Counted from the first letter of the stretch, positions 1 through 7,759 are shown. The stretch is 15,294 bases of DNA from Acholeplasmatales bacterium (GCA_017388605.1 JAFPIE010000119.1:1-15294); one strand, 5' to 3'. The notes: generated from the sequence alone by a model not told the origin. Numbers and translations: made by a program.

Positions 1-1
1 A

Positions 2-166
2 CATACTTCATCAACTTTAAATACAGACAAGTGGCTAGCCTATAAGGGTACTCTTGGTACGAAGTATTATTATGGTGAGGCGAATGGCTTATTTGGTGAA
101 AATCTAACTAGCGCATTTAATACCTATAGTGATAGAATCTCTGATATTGTAAGAACTATGATTTAA
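2..166 (+). CDS. 3' end of an unrecognised protein (partial)
   Basis: The reading frame is open from the window edge and gives 54 residues before a TAA stop at 164-166. The visible tail is rich in Tyr, Gly, Asn and Thr (for example KYYYGEANGLFGEN) and ends SDIVRTMI. It has no membrane helix and no motif I recognise. The composition would suit an extracellular or surface protein, but that is only an impression. A rho-independent terminator starts two bases after the stop, so the frame is very likely the true end of a gene. The next gene has its own promoter, so this one probably belongs to a different transcription unit. Confidence 0.6.
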   Translation, partial: HTSSTLNTDKWLAYKGTLGTKYYYGEANGLFGENLTSAFNTYSDRISDIVRTMI

Positions 167-167
167 G

Positions 168-203
168 GAAATGGATATCCGTTTGGATATCCGTTTCTTT
201 TTT
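168..203 (+). terminator. Rho-independent terminator of the partial first gene
   Basis: A 13-bp stem is formed by GAAATGGATATCC (168-180) and GGATATCCGTTTC (185-197), with one U-G wobble and a GTTT loop. Six T residues follow at 198-203. Confidence 0.9.
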
Positions 204-213
204 CTTCGATTTA

Positions 214-222
214 TGGTATACT
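214..222 (+). promoter_or_regulatory. Extended -10 promoter for the 82-aa membrane protein
   Basis: TGG-TATACT matches an extended -10 element (TGn plus near-consensus hexamer). No convincing -35 box lies at the right distance; the place it would occupy is the preceding terminator's T tract. The predicted transcript starts about 15-20 nt before the ATG at 247. Confidence 0.55.
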
Positions 223-246
223 ACCTACAAGTTTTGAGGTGATGAT

Positions 247-495
247 ATGAAGCATAATCCATTAGATATTATTTCAGGTATCATATTAATATTTGTTGGA
301 ATCTTAATTGCCTTTACATTTATTATGATTTATTTTTATTCCGATTTTTCCAATCATGGGGATATCGTTCTTTGGATTTTCCGTATTCTTTATTTAGGAA
401 TATTGCCAGGCTTTGGCTTATTCCTAATTGTAAGAGGCGTCATTCATTTCTTTAAGAGAGAAAAAATCCAAGAAGAAAATGAAGAAAATGAGTGA
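247..495 (+). CDS. Small two-helix membrane protein, unknown function
   Basis: An 82-residue protein of unknown role. Two hydrophobic segments, about residues 9-31 and 42-68, are predicted to span the membrane, with a short polar loop (YSDFSNHGD) between them. The tail from about residue 69 is highly charged (KREKIQEENEENE) and probably cytosolic. The ATG is preceded by GAGGTGAT at a good distance, and an extended -10 promoter lies just upstream, so it looks like a real expressed gene. A second extended -10 element overlaps its 3' end region and could start the downstream HD gene independently. I do not recognise a family; small proteins of this type are common and mostly uncharacterised in Firmicutes. 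Confidence 0.7.
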   Translation: MKHNPLDIISGIILIFVGILIAFTFIMIYFYSDFSNHGDIVLWIFRILYLGILPGFGLFLIVRGVIHFFKREKIQEENEENE

Positions 496-512
496 AATAA
501 ATAAGAATTTAA

Positions 513-521
513 TGGTATAAT
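513..521 (+). promoter_or_regulatory. Extended -10 promoter for the HD hydrolase operon
   Basis: TGG-TATAAT is a full-consensus extended -10 element in the short gap after the 82-aa gene, about 23 nt before the ATG at 545. The -35 region is weak (GTGAAA/TGAAAT around 492-498). Confidence 0.6.
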
Positions 522-544
522 AAACTATTAAAGAGGTGAAGCAC

Positions 545-1159
545 ATGAATTATGATTTAATGCTTGAATTTGTCAAAGAAAAATTAGAAGCAACAGATGG
601 TATTGCATCTAAGAATCCACTCCATAATTTTAGAAATAGATATTACCATTCGAAAAGAGTATATGAATGGTGCAAAAGAATTCATACCGATTTGGAATGT
701 GATTTGGATGTGTTATATACTGCAGCGATTTTTCATGATGTAGGAAGAGGGTATTCTAAGGAGGATCATGCCCATATTGGTGCCTTAATCTTTAAGGAAT
801 ATGCCAAAAATCATAATTTTAGTGAGGAATTTACGAATAAGGTTTATGATTTGATTGATCATCATTCTGATAAAAATCAAATCAAGGATAAGAATTCCTC
901 AAATGAGCTTGTCCTACTTTTAGAGGCAGACCTATTAGATGAGGAGGGTGCCTTAGGTATTGTTTGGGATTTAATGGCCTTAGGCAAAATGGAGAATAAG
1001 GATTATTATGATGCTATGGAGGCCTTAAAGCATGCGAAGCATATTTTAAAGCAGGATTATATGGTAACACCTCTAGCTAAGGAAATATGGGAGCATAAAA
1101 AGGAATTAGTAAGAGTATTTACCTGTGATTTAGCAAAGGATTTATTTTTGGAGGAATAG
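545..1159 (+). CDS. HD-domain metal-dependent phosphohydrolase
   Basis: A 204-residue HD-superfamily protein. The metal-binding pattern is intact: His35 (YYHSKRV), His64-Asp65 (AIFHDVG), His106/His107 (IDHHSD) and Asp129 (LEADLLD). Family members hydrolyse phosphoesters of nucleotides or related small molecules; the substrate here cannot be told. Size and layout resemble the YpgQ/YedJ-type single-domain HD hydrolases, stated from family knowledge and not tested. I chose ATG 545 because the ribosome binding site AAGAGGTG (531-538) stands 6-7 nt before it. An in-frame GTG at 536 lies inside that site and would add only three residues. The stop is one base before the next start, so it is co-transcribed with the nitroreductase and trmFO. 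Confidence 0.85.
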   Translation: MNYDLMLEFVKEKLEATDGIASKNPLHNFRNRYYHSKRVYEWCKRIHTDLECDLDVLYTAAIFHDVGRGYSKEDHAHIGALIFKEYAKNHNFSEEFTNKVYDLIDHHSDKNQIKDKNSSNELVLLLEADLLDEEGALGIVWDLMALGKMENKDYYDAMEALKHAKHILKQDYMVTPLAKEIWEHKKELVRVFTCDLAKDLFLEE

Positions 1160-1160
1160 C

Positions 1161-1661
1161 ATGGATTATTTTGAATGTATTCAAAAAAGATTCTCTTGTA
1201 GAAGCTTTAAGGAAGAGAAGATAGCAAGGGATGAATTACAAAAGGTTTTAGAGGCAGGACTTCTTGCCCCAACCGCATGTAATTATCAGCCAGAAAGAAT
1301 TATTGTTCTTGAGGATTTGGCTATAATAGAAAAATTAAAGGAGGCTACAAGGTATACCTTTAATGCAAAGACTATATTGATTGTTTGTCATGATAAAAAT
1401 GAATCCTGGCATAGAGGAAATGATGGGAAAGATCATGGAATGGTAGATAGTACAATTGTCGCAACACAAATGGTTTTAGCTCTTACAAGCTTAGGGCTTG
1501 CCTCTTGTTATGTATGCTCATTTAAGGAGGATCTAGCAAGAGAAATTTTAGGGCTTAGTGATAATTTAAGTGTCGATATTATGCTACCTATTGGATATCC
1601 AAAAGAGGTTTTACCTCATAATAAGAGAAAAGATTTAGAAAGTATTGTAATTTATAAATAG
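1161..1661 (+). CDS. Nitroreductase-family FMN oxidoreductase
   Basis: A 166-residue nitroreductase-fold protein, expected to bind FMN and use NAD(P)H to reduce an unknown acceptor. The N-terminal FMN-phosphate pattern is present (RFSCRSF, with Arg10, Ser12 and Arg14), followed by the PTACNYQPE segment near residues 37-45. A central helix then reads GMVDSTIVATQMVLALTSLGL and ends with CYV, and the late LPIGYP motif is also there. The length is typical of the short, single-domain members. GGAGG at 1150-1154 sits inside the end of the HD gene, 6 nt before the ATG. Only one base separates it from the upstream stop and eight from trmFO, so the three form an operon. A possible electron-transfer link to the flavoenzyme TrmFO is speculation. 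Confidence 0.88.
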   Translation: MDYFECIQKRFSCRSFKEEKIARDELQKVLEAGLLAPTACNYQPERIIVLEDLAIIEKLKEATRYTFNAKTILIVCHDKNESWHRGNDGKDHGMVDSTIVATQMVLALTSLGLASCYVCSFKEDLAREILGLSDNLSVDIMLPIGYPKEVLPHNKRKDLESIVIYK

Positions 1662-1669
1662 AGGTTTAT

Positions 1670-2968
1670 ATGAATATAAATATTATAGGTGCAGGCTTAG
1701 CTGGTGTTGAGGCTACCTGGTACTTAGCAAAGAAAGGGTATGATATTACCCTTTTTGAAATGAGACCAAAGAAGATGACTCCTGCACATAAAACAGAAAA
1801 ATTTGCAGAGCTTGTATGCTCAAATTCCTTGAAAAGTGATTCCTTAGAGAATGCTTGTGGAATATTAAAAAAAGAAATGGAAATGTTAGATTCTATCGTG
1901 ATGAAATGTGCAAGATTGCATCCTGTAGATGCAGGAGGTGCACTAGCCGTAGATAGAGAGGGCTATTCCTTAGAGGTGACGAACCAGATTAAGGCACTAC
2001 CTAATGTAAAAATAGTCCATGAGGAGGTATCAAAAATAGATACATCCGTTCCTACTGTTATCGCAACAGGACCACTTACTAGTGGTGCATTATGCGATGA
2101 AATTAAGAATTTATTTGGACTAGATGATTTTTATTTTTATGATGCTCAGGCTCCCATTATTTATGCAGATTCTATCAATTACGATAAGGCATATCTAAAA
2201 AGTAGATATGATAAGGGTGTTGCATCCTATTATAATTGTCCTATGACAAAGGAGGAATTTGATAAGTTCTACAATGCCTTAATTACTGCTGAATGCGTAG
2301 AGGAGAAGGATTTTGAAATTAAGGTATTTGAAGGCTGTATGCCAGTAGAAATTATGGCCAAAAGAGGGCCTCAAACCCTAACCTTTGGTCCAATGAAGCC
2401 TGTAGGCCTAAGAACTCCAGATGGGGTAACTCCCTATGCCGTAGTACAGCTAAGGCAGGATGATGCAGCCAAGACGATGTATAATATTGTAGGCTTTCAA
2501 ACACATTTAAAATTTGGTGAGCAAAAAAGAGTATTCCAAATGATTCCAGGACTTGAAAATTGTAGGTTTGCCAAATATGGTAGAATGCATAGAAATACCT
2601 ATATTAATGCACCTAAGATATTAAATCCTACCTTCCAAACAAAGAAATATCCTAATATATTCTTTGCAGGACAGGTTTCTGGAGTTGAGGGGTATGTAGA
2701 ATCTGCAGCATCCGGTATATATGCTGCAATAAATATGGACCGTTATTTAAGAGGTAAGGAATTACATATCTTCCCTAATACTACAGCACTAGGGTCCTTA
2801 TCCTTATATATAACCAATGCGAGTGAGAAGGATTTCCAGCCTATGAGTGCAAATTTTGGTATTATGGCGGATTTGGATTTTCCTCATAAGAAAAATGAAA
2901 GAAAGGCATTATATGGCAAAAGAGCCATAGAAGTAATGGAAAAGGAGATTAGAGGCTTAAATGACTGA
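1670..2968 (+). CDS. trmFO: Methylenetetrahydrofolate-tRNA-(uracil-5-)-methyltransferase TrmFO
   Basis: A 432-residue FAD enzyme that makes m5U54 in the T-loop of tRNA, with methylenetetrahydrofolate as carbon donor and reduced FAD as reductant. The N-terminal dinucleotide-binding glycine motif is GAGLAG at residues 7-12, followed by the family-typical HKTEKFAELVCSNSLKSD. Cys50 and Cys223 (EGCMPVEIM) fall where the two conserved catalytic cysteines of Bacillus TrmFO are expected. The segments RGPQTLTFGPMKPVGL and GQVSGVEGYVESAASG are also characteristic. Length is normal. AGAGGTT precedes the ATG. It overlaps the recombinase gene by 8 bp, matching the trmFO-xerC (gid-codV) arrangement of Bacillus, although topA, normally upstream, is replaced by other genes. 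Confidence 0.97.
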   Translation: MNINIIGAGLAGVEATWYLAKKGYDITLFEMRPKKMTPAHKTEKFAELVCSNSLKSDSLENACGILKKEMEMLDSIVMKCARLHPVDAGGALAVDREGYSLEVTNQIKALPNVKIVHEEVSKIDTSVPTVIATGPLTSGALCDEIKNLFGLDDFYFYDAQAPIIYADSINYDKAYLKSRYDKGVASYYNCPMTKEEFDKFYNALITAECVEEKDFEIKVFEGCMPVEIMAKRGPQTLTFGPMKPVGLRTPDGVTPYAVVQLRQDDAAKTMYNIVGFQTHLKFGEQKRVFQMIPGLENCRFAKYGRMHRNTYINAPKILNPTFQTKKYPNIFFAGQVSGVEGYVESAASGIYAAINMDRYLRGKELHIFPNTTALGSLSLYITNASEKDFQPMSANFGIMADLDFPHKKNERKALYGKRAIEVMEKEIRGLND

Positions 2969-3896
2969 TGAAGAGGCTATAGCTGAATTTTTAAATTACA
3001 TAGCTCATGTTAAGAACTATAGCGAAAATACAGTTTTGGGGTACCAAAATGACATTTTGGAATTTAAGGATTTCCTAAGAAGCGAAAAAATGGCTCCAAA
3101 CCTTTTTCGGCTTCGTCCCATTATACCTAAAAATTATGTAACCTATCTTTCAAATTTGAATCTTGCATCCACATCTATTCATAGAAAGATATCCTCCTTA
3201 AATAGCTTCTATACTTATTTTTATAAGCAGGAATTAATTAAAGAGAATTATTTTAAGGAAGTCGAAACCCCTAAGGTTGGTAAAAGATTATTAAAGAAAA
3301 TTACCGATGAAGAGGTTATTATGCTGTTTGAAGCCTGTGATTTAGAGAATAAGCTAGGCTTTAGAAATTATTGCATATTAGGCTGTTTATATGGCTGTGG
3401 ACTTCGTGTATCTGAATTATGTAATATGGAAATAAAGGATATTGATTATGCGAAAAGGACAATAAGAATTCATGGTAAGGGCTCTAAGGATAGAGATGTC
3501 ATTATGTATGAGGGCTTAGATGAGGCCTTAAAGCATTATATATCAACCTTCCGTGTAGAATTATTATATAATACTAAGGATTTAGAGAATCGTTATGTAT
3601 TCTTAAATAAAAATGGAACAAAGCTTTCTAGAGTTGGTGTAAGAAAGATTTTAGAGGGGCTTGTAGAAAAAGCAGGTGAGCATTTCCATATATCTCCACA
3701 TATGCTAAGGCATTCCTTCGCAACAGCACTTTTAAAGAATGGAGCAGATTTAAGAAGCGTTCAGGAGCTTTTAGGTCATGAGTCCTTATCGACAACCTCT
3801 ATATATGCTCATGTCGATTACAACATGATGATGAAGGAGTATCAATTGTCTCATCCAAGAGCAAAAAGAATCGATGTTGAAGAGAAGAAAAAGTGA
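2961..3896 (+). CDS. xerC: Tyrosine recombinase, XerC/CodV type
   Basis: A 311-residue tyrosine recombinase. The N-terminal SAM-like core-binding domain (about residues 1-105) is followed by the catalytic domain with all six expected residues: Arg149 (GLRVSEL), Lys173 (GKGSKDRD), His247 and Arg250 (HMLRHSF), His273 (LGHESL) and nucleophile Tyr282 (SIYAHVD). Length and position directly after trmFO match XerC/CodV, which resolves chromosome dimers at dif with a partner recombinase. The ATG overlaps the end of trmFO, indicating translational coupling, with AGAGG 5 nt upstream. No terminator is visible before the next promoter. The gene context argues for the housekeeping enzyme, not a mobile-element integrase, although motifs alone do not separate XerC from XerD. 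Confidence 0.92.
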   Translation: MTDEEAIAEFLNYIAHVKNYSENTVLGYQNDILEFKDFLRSEKMAPNLFRLRPIIPKNYVTYLSNLNLASTSIHRKISSLNSFYTYFYKQELIKENYFKEVETPKVGKRLLKKITDEEVIMLFEACDLENKLGFRNYCILGCLYGCGLRVSELCNMEIKDIDYAKRTIRIHGKGSKDRDVIMYEGLDEALKHYISTFRVELLYNTKDLENRYVFLNKNGTKLSRVGVRKILEGLVEKAGEHFHISPHMLRHSFATALLKNGADLRSVQELLGHESLSTTSIYAHVDYNMMMKEYQLSHPRAKRIDVEEKKK

Positions 3897-3911
3897 TATG
3901 TTGGATTTTTC

Positions 3912-3940
3912 TTGTAATTCAAACCTATCTTTGATATAAT
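3912..3940 (+). promoter_or_regulatory. Sigma-A type promoter of the lipoprotein gene
   Basis: TTGTAA (3912-3917), a 17-bp spacer ending in TGA, and TATAAT (3935-3940) form a near-consensus extended promoter. Transcription would begin near 3947, about 26 nt before the ATG. Confidence 0.85.
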
Positions 3941-3972
3941 GCTAATGTTCGAAAAGAAAAGGAGCAATGATT

Positions 3973-4947
3973 ATGAAGACTAAGTTCATTTCTTTAGGTG
4001 TAGCTTGCTTATCCTTTTTAGCTTTAACCTCTTGTATGAGAAAAGCTAATGCGGATTATTCAACCGTACGCCAAATTACAAAAATTGATACAGAAGTATC
4101 TACTGCATTAAATTTATTCTATGATGCAACCAAAGATGATTTTAATGCATCAATTTTAGATACAGATACAAAAAATAATACCTATTATGATTTATTTGTA
4201 GCAAAGGATGCTAACGCAAGCCTTTTTGCCTATGAATATGATCTTACAACCTATTTCAATTCCGCTGATGGTGAAAGAAACGATAAGGTAACAATAAATA
4301 CATTATCCTTTGGAATCCAGGATTCTGATGCGATTTATGATGAGGAAAAAACTCAGATTTTAACGCAAGCATATGACCAAGAAAAGGGTATTGGAAATAA
4401 GCTTAATGTAGAATTTACAATCACAACATCAAAGGATTATTCTAGAACTCTGTCTACTAAGCCAGCATATAAAGCATTTAAGGATGGCGAGGCTGTATCC
4501 TTAGCTATCGTTTATATGCCTGTTTATGTAGTTCATTATGTATCGAATCAGCCTGTTTTAAGAAATTATGTATTCCTACCAATTTATGCAACTTTCGTTA
4601 CAGAGACTGATAAAGAGGTAAAAGAGGATGGTACACTAGTTGAGGATACGATAGGTGCAGTAAAAGTTGTAGATTTAGATAAGTACTTTGGAGAAGCAGC
4701 AAATACATTAGAAGCATCTAAGGAGCCAGTAGTTCCAGATACACCAGATGAAACTCCAACAGAAAATAATTCTGGATTATCTGCAGGCGCTATTGTTGGT
4801 ATTGTCTTAGGATCTGTCTTTGGCGCATTACTTATTTTATATTTCCTAATTGGATTTACTCTATATAGGAACGGCACATTAAATGGCAAGTTCTTCAAGG
4901 CAATTTATGCTTGGATTAAGCGTCCACAGGATAATAGAAGAAGATAA
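3973..4947 (+). CDS. Predicted lipoprotein with additional C-terminal membrane helix
   Basis: A 324-residue protein of unknown function. Residues 1-20 form a signal peptide (MKTKF, then a hydrophobic core) ending in a lipobox, Leu18-Thr-Ser-Cys21, so the mature protein should be lipidated at Cys21. The exported part (about 21-247) has no domain I recognise. A Pro/Thr/Glu-rich linker (about 248-266, PDTPDETPTENN) leads to one strong transmembrane helix (about 273-297) and a short basic tail (KRPQDNRRR), predicted cytosolic by the positive-inside rule. There is no LPxTG motif before the helix. I chose ATG 3973 because AAAGGAG lies 8 nt before it; the in-frame ATG at 3967 is too close. The gene has its own promoter and terminator and occupies the gap where Bacillus carries hslV-hslU-codY. 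Confidence 0.8.
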   Translation: MKTKFISLGVACLSFLALTSCMRKANADYSTVRQITKIDTEVSTALNLFYDATKDDFNASILDTDTKNNTYYDLFVAKDANASLFAYEYDLTTYFNSADGERNDKVTINTLSFGIQDSDAIYDEEKTQILTQAYDQEKGIGNKLNVEFTITTSKDYSRTLSTKPAYKAFKDGEAVSLAIVYMPVYVVHYVSNQPVLRNYVFLPIYATFVTETDKEVKEDGTLVEDTIGAVKVVDLDKYFGEAANTLEASKEPVVPDTPDETPTENNSGLSAGAIVGIVLGSVFGALLILYFLIGFTLYRNGTLNGKFFKAIYAWIKRPQDNRRR

Positions 4948-4964
4948 TTATATATTTATATATA

Positions 4965-4999
4965 AGGGCATGGTATTCAAATTTATACCATGCCTTTTT
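4965..4999 (+). terminator. Rho-independent terminator of the lipoprotein gene
   Basis: GGCATGGTAT (4967-4976) pairs with ATACCATGCC (4985-4994) around an 8-nt loop. Flanking A and T residues extend the stem, and a T tract follows to 4999. Confidence 0.9.
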
Positions 5000-5017
5000 A
5001 TATTTTTGAAAAAATGG

Positions 5018-5046
5018 TTGAAATTGTACTTTATCTATGGTAATAT
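5018..5046 (+). promoter_or_regulatory. Promoter of the rpsB-tsf operon
   Basis: TTGAAA (5018-5023), a 17-bp spacer ending in TGG, and TAATAT (5041-5046) form a strong extended promoter. Transcription would start near 5053 and leave about 114 nt of leader before rpsB. Confidence 0.8.
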
Positions 5047-5052
5047 GTTAAA

Positions 5053-5166
5053 GGCACAAAATACACATGCTTTATGAGAAGGCCATCGTGTGCATGTAAA
5101 ACTGTTGGGGGCTTTCGTTGATTAAAGCAGAGGACAAAAACAAAAATAAAATGGAGGAATTAAAAA
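5053..5166 (+). promoter_or_regulatory. Long structured leader of rpsB, possible autoregulatory element
   Basis: The predicted 5' untranslated region is unusually long for this window. It contains ACATGC (5065-5070) paired with GCATGT (5092-5097), and a hairpin GCTTT (5111-5115) with AAAGC (5124-5128). A longer-range pairing, TGCTTTA (5068-5074) with TAAAGCA (5123-5129), would exclude both. A G-rich TTGGGGGC lies in the middle, and the AGGA-type ribosome binding site sits 3' of all of it. Ribosomal protein leaders often bind their own product; a role for S2 here is inference, and I do not match it to a named RNA family. Confidence 0.4.
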
Positions 5167-6045
5167 ATGTCTGAATCAGTAGTTTCAATGAAACAGTTAT
5201 TAGAGTCTGGCGTACATTTCGGTCACGCTACTCGCCGTTGGAATCCAAAGATGAAGAAGTATATCTTCACTGCAAGAAATGGAATCTATATTATCGATTT
5301 GCAGAAGACTGCAGATCAAATTGAAAAGGCTTATGCCGCTTTATTAGAAATCGCTAAGAATGAAGGTAAGGTTTTATTCGTAGGTACTAAGAAGCAGGCT
5401 CAAGAGGCTGTAAAGGAAGAGTCCGCAAGATGCGGTATGTACTATGTTAACCAAAGATGGTTAGGTGGTACTTTAACAAACTTCAAGACAATTAAGAAGA
5501 GAATTACTAAGCTTGAAAGCTTAACTAAGTTATTAGAGGATACTGAGGCTACAGCTAAGCTTCCAAAGAAGGAAGTTATTAAGCTAGTTGCTGAAAAGGA
5601 TAAGCTTGAGAAGTTCTTAGGTGGTATTAAGGAAATGAAGAAGCTTCCTGATGCTTTATTCATTGTTGACCCTCGCAAGGAGCACAATGCAATTTTAGAA
5701 GCTCGTAAGCTAAACATTCCAGTATTTGGTATCGTTGATACAAACTGCGATCCTGATGATGTTGATTATGTAATCCCAGCAAACGATGATGCTATTCGTG
5801 CTGTTAAGCTAGTTACATGGGTTATGGCTAATGCTGTAATCGAGGGTAACGGTGGTACAGTTGAAAAGTTCGATGATGCTGCAGAGGAAATCAACCAGGC
5901 TGAGGAAATTTCTAAGGAAGCTCCTAAGGCTGAAAAGGCTCCAAAGGAAGCTAAGGCTCCTGCTAAGAAGGCAGCTGCAAAGCGTCCTGCAGTAAAGAAG
6001 GCTCAACCTAAGAAGGAAGAGTCCACTGAAGCTAAGGCTGAATAA
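5167..6045 (+). CDS. rpsB: Small ribosomal subunit protein uS2
   Basis: A 292-residue ribosomal protein S2 of the 30S subunit. Family segments are clear: [15 protein letters not shown] near the N terminus, [25 protein letters not shown] and [19 protein letters not shown]. The usual S2 fold ends near residue 240. From about residue 239 there is an extra low-complexity tail of roughly 50 residues rich in Ala, Lys, Glu and Pro ([20 protein letters not shown] and onward). Codon use is strongly biased (Lys AAG, Arg CGT/CGC, Ala GCT), as expected for a highly expressed gene. GGAGGA precedes the ATG. It heads an operon with tsf, as in most bacteria. Confidence 0.98.
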   Translation: MSESVVSMKQLLESGVHFGHATRRWNPKMKKYIFTARNGIYIIDLQKTADQIEKAYAALLEIAKNEGKVLFVGTKKQAQEAVKEESARCGMYYVNQRWLGGTLTNFKTIKKRITKLESLTKLLEDTEATAKLPKKEVIKLVAEKDKLEKFLGGIKEMKKLPDALFIVDPRKEHNAILEARKLNIPVFGIVDTNCDPDDVDYVIPANDDAIRAVKLVTWVMANAVIEGNGGTVEKFDDAAEEINQAEEISKEAPKAEKAPKEAKAPAKKAAAKRPAVKKAQPKKEESTEAKAE

Positions 6046-6073
6046 TTTAAAATAAATTACGGAGGATATTAAA

Positions 6074-6979
6074 ATGGCAAATATTACTGCTGCTATGGTA
6101 AAGGAATTACGTGAGAAGACTGATGCAGGTATGATGGACTGCAAGAAGGCTTTAGTAGCTACAGATGGCGATTTTGAAAAGGCTGTTGTATGGCTACGTG
6201 AAAAGGGTCTTGCAAAGGCTGCTAAGAAGGCAGGCGTTGTTGCTGCAGAGGGCTTATGTAATTATGTAGTTTCTGGTAACAAGGTTGTATTATTTGAGTT
6301 AAACTCTCAAACTGACTTCGTTGCACAGAACGCAAAGTTCACAGCATTATTAGAGAATGTTGGTAACATTATCGTTAATTCTAACGCAACAAATACAGAA
6401 GAGGCTTTAGCAATTGATGTTGATGGCAAGTCTTTAGAGACTGTTATTATGGAAGCTTCTGGTACAATTGGTGAAAAGATTTCCTTACGTCGTGTTCAGG
6501 TTTTAACTAAGACTGATGCACAGGTATTTGGCGCATACAAGCATATGGGTGGTAGAATCGTTACAGTTGCAATCTTAAACGGTTCTGATGAGGTTGTAGC
6601 TAAGGATGTAGCTATGCATGTTGCTGCACTTGCACCTAAGTATGTATCTAAGGATGATATTCCTGCAGATGTTGTAGCTAAGGAAAAGGAAGTTATTTTA
6701 GCTGCTGCATTAAACGAGAATGCATCTAGTGCTAAACCAAAGCCTGAAAAGATTATTGAAGAAAGAATCGTACCAGGTCGTTTAGAAAAGAATTTAAAAG
6801 AAATTTGTTTATTATCTCAGGCATTCGTTAAGAACCCTGACCTTACTGTTGAGCAGTATGTTAAGGGCGCTAAGTCTGAAGTAGTAACATTCGTACGTCT
6901 AGAAGTAGGCGAGGGCATCGAAAAGGTAGAGACTGATTTCGCTGCTGAAGTTGCTGCACAGGCTGCTGCTGCAAAGTAA
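6074..6979 (+). CDS. tsf: Elongation factor Ts
   Basis: A 301-residue EF-Ts, the guanine nucleotide exchange factor for EF-Tu. The N-terminal UBA-like region contains the classic LREKTDAGMMDCKKAL, and the core carries TDFVAQN at residues 80-86, the segment that contacts EF-Tu. The later KIIEERIVPGRLEKNLKEI and LLSQAFVKNPDLTVEQYV segments are also typical. Length is normal. GGAGGA (6061-6066) is 7 nt before the ATG. The gene follows rpsB by 28 nt, shares its AAG/GCT-rich codon use and is followed by a strong hairpin terminator. Confidence 0.98.
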   Translation: MANITAAMVKELREKTDAGMMDCKKALVATDGDFEKAVVWLREKGLAKAAKKAGVVAAEGLCNYVVSGNKVVLFELNSQTDFVAQNAKFTALLENVGNIIVNSNATNTEEALAIDVDGKSLETVIMEASGTIGEKISLRRVQVLTKTDAQVFGAYKHMGGRIVTVAILNGSDEVVAKDVAMHVAALAPKYVSKDDIPADVVAKEKEVILAAALNENASSAKPKPEKIIEERIVPGRLEKNLKEICLLSQAFVKNPDLTVEQYVKGAKSEVVTFVRLEVGEGIEKVETDFAAEVAAQAAAAK

Positions 6980-6987
6980 TAACGCTC

Positions 6988-7028
6988 AAAAAGGGAGAAC
7001 AATGTTTGAATTTGCTCTCCCTTTTTTT
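6988..7028 (+). terminator. Terminator or attenuator between tsf and pyrH
   Basis: AAAAAGGGAGA (6988-6998) pairs with TCTCCCTTTTT (7016-7026). The stem continues with CAA/TTG after one mismatch, and the T run reaches 7028. No convincing promoter fits between it and pyrH, 20 nt on, so pyrH-frr probably depends on read-through. Confidence 0.88.
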
Positions 7029-7048
7029 GAAAAATAGGAGGATAAGTT

Positions 7049-7759
7049 ATGTATAAACGTATTTTATTAAAGCTTTCTGGTGAAGCATTAAAGGGAGAAA
7101 CATCCTATGGAATTGATCCTAAGACAGTAAATGAAATCGCTGAACAAATCAAGGACGCAAAGGATTTAGGCGTTGAAATTGGTATTGTTGTAGGCGGTGG
7201 AAATATCTGGAGAGGAAAGACTGCAGAGGGCTTAGGTATGGATAGAGCTCAGGCAGATTACATGGGTATGCTTGCAACAATTATGAATGGTCTTGCCGTT
7301 CAGGATGCTCTAGAGCAGCATGGAGTTCCAACTCGTGTTATGACTGCTGTAGATTGCGATAAGGTTGCAGAGCCTTACATCAGAAGAAGAGCAATTCGCC
7401 ATTTAGAAAAGGGTAGAGTTGTCATTTTCGTTGGTGGACTTGGTTCTCCATATTTTTCAACAGATACAGCATGTGTTTTACGTGCAACAGAAATTGAAGC
7501 AGAGGTTGTTTTAATGGCTAAGAATCATACAGAGGGTGTATATGATTCTGATCCAAGATTAAATCCAAATGCTAAGCTATTTACTGAAATTACATTCTCT
7601 GAGATTTTAGAGAAGAATCTTCAGGTTATGGATTCAACTGCAGCATCCTTATGTAAGGATAATAAGAAGCCTTTAATCGTATTTAATATGAGCGAAAGAG
7701 GCAATATTGTCAAAGCAGTTGAGGGTAAAAAAATAGGTACACTAGTTAGAGTAGAATAG
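7049..7759 (+). CDS. pyrH: UMP kinase (uridylate kinase)
   Basis: A 236-residue hexameric bacterial UMP kinase, converting UMP to UDP with ATP in pyrimidine nucleotide synthesis. It is of the amino-acid-kinase fold and unrelated to eukaryotic UMP/CMP kinase. Motifs: KLSGEALKG at residues 8-16, VGGGNIWRG from about residue 48, and [45 protein letters not shown] and [13 protein letters not shown] follow, forming the nucleotide-binding part. Length is typical. AGGAGG (7036-7041) precedes the ATG and lies directly after the tsf terminator. It is followed after 14 nt by frr. The rpsB-tsf-pyrH-frr order is conserved widely in bacteria. Confidence 0.97.
   Translation: MYKRILLKLSGEALKGETSYGIDPKTVNEIAEQIKDAKDLGVEIGIVVGGGNIWRGKTAEGLGMDRAQADYMGMLATIMNGLAVQDALEQHGVPTRVMTAVDCDKVAEPYIRRRAIRHLEKGRVVIFVGGLGSPYFSTDTACVLRATEIEAEVVLMAKNHTEGVYDSDPRLNPNAKLFTEITFSEILEKNLQVMDSTAASLCKDNKKPLIVFNMSERGNIVKAVEGKKIGTLVRVE

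Noticed and set aside
2961..3896. Tyrosine recombinase as a mobile-element integrase
   Set aside because: It is coupled to trmFO in the conserved XerC/CodV position and has the usual Xer length; no att-like repeats flank it.
4883..5077. 64-codon + strand ORF overlapping the lipoprotein 3' end
   Set aside because: It runs through the lipoprotein end, its terminator and the rpsB promoter, and has no binding site; a chance frame.
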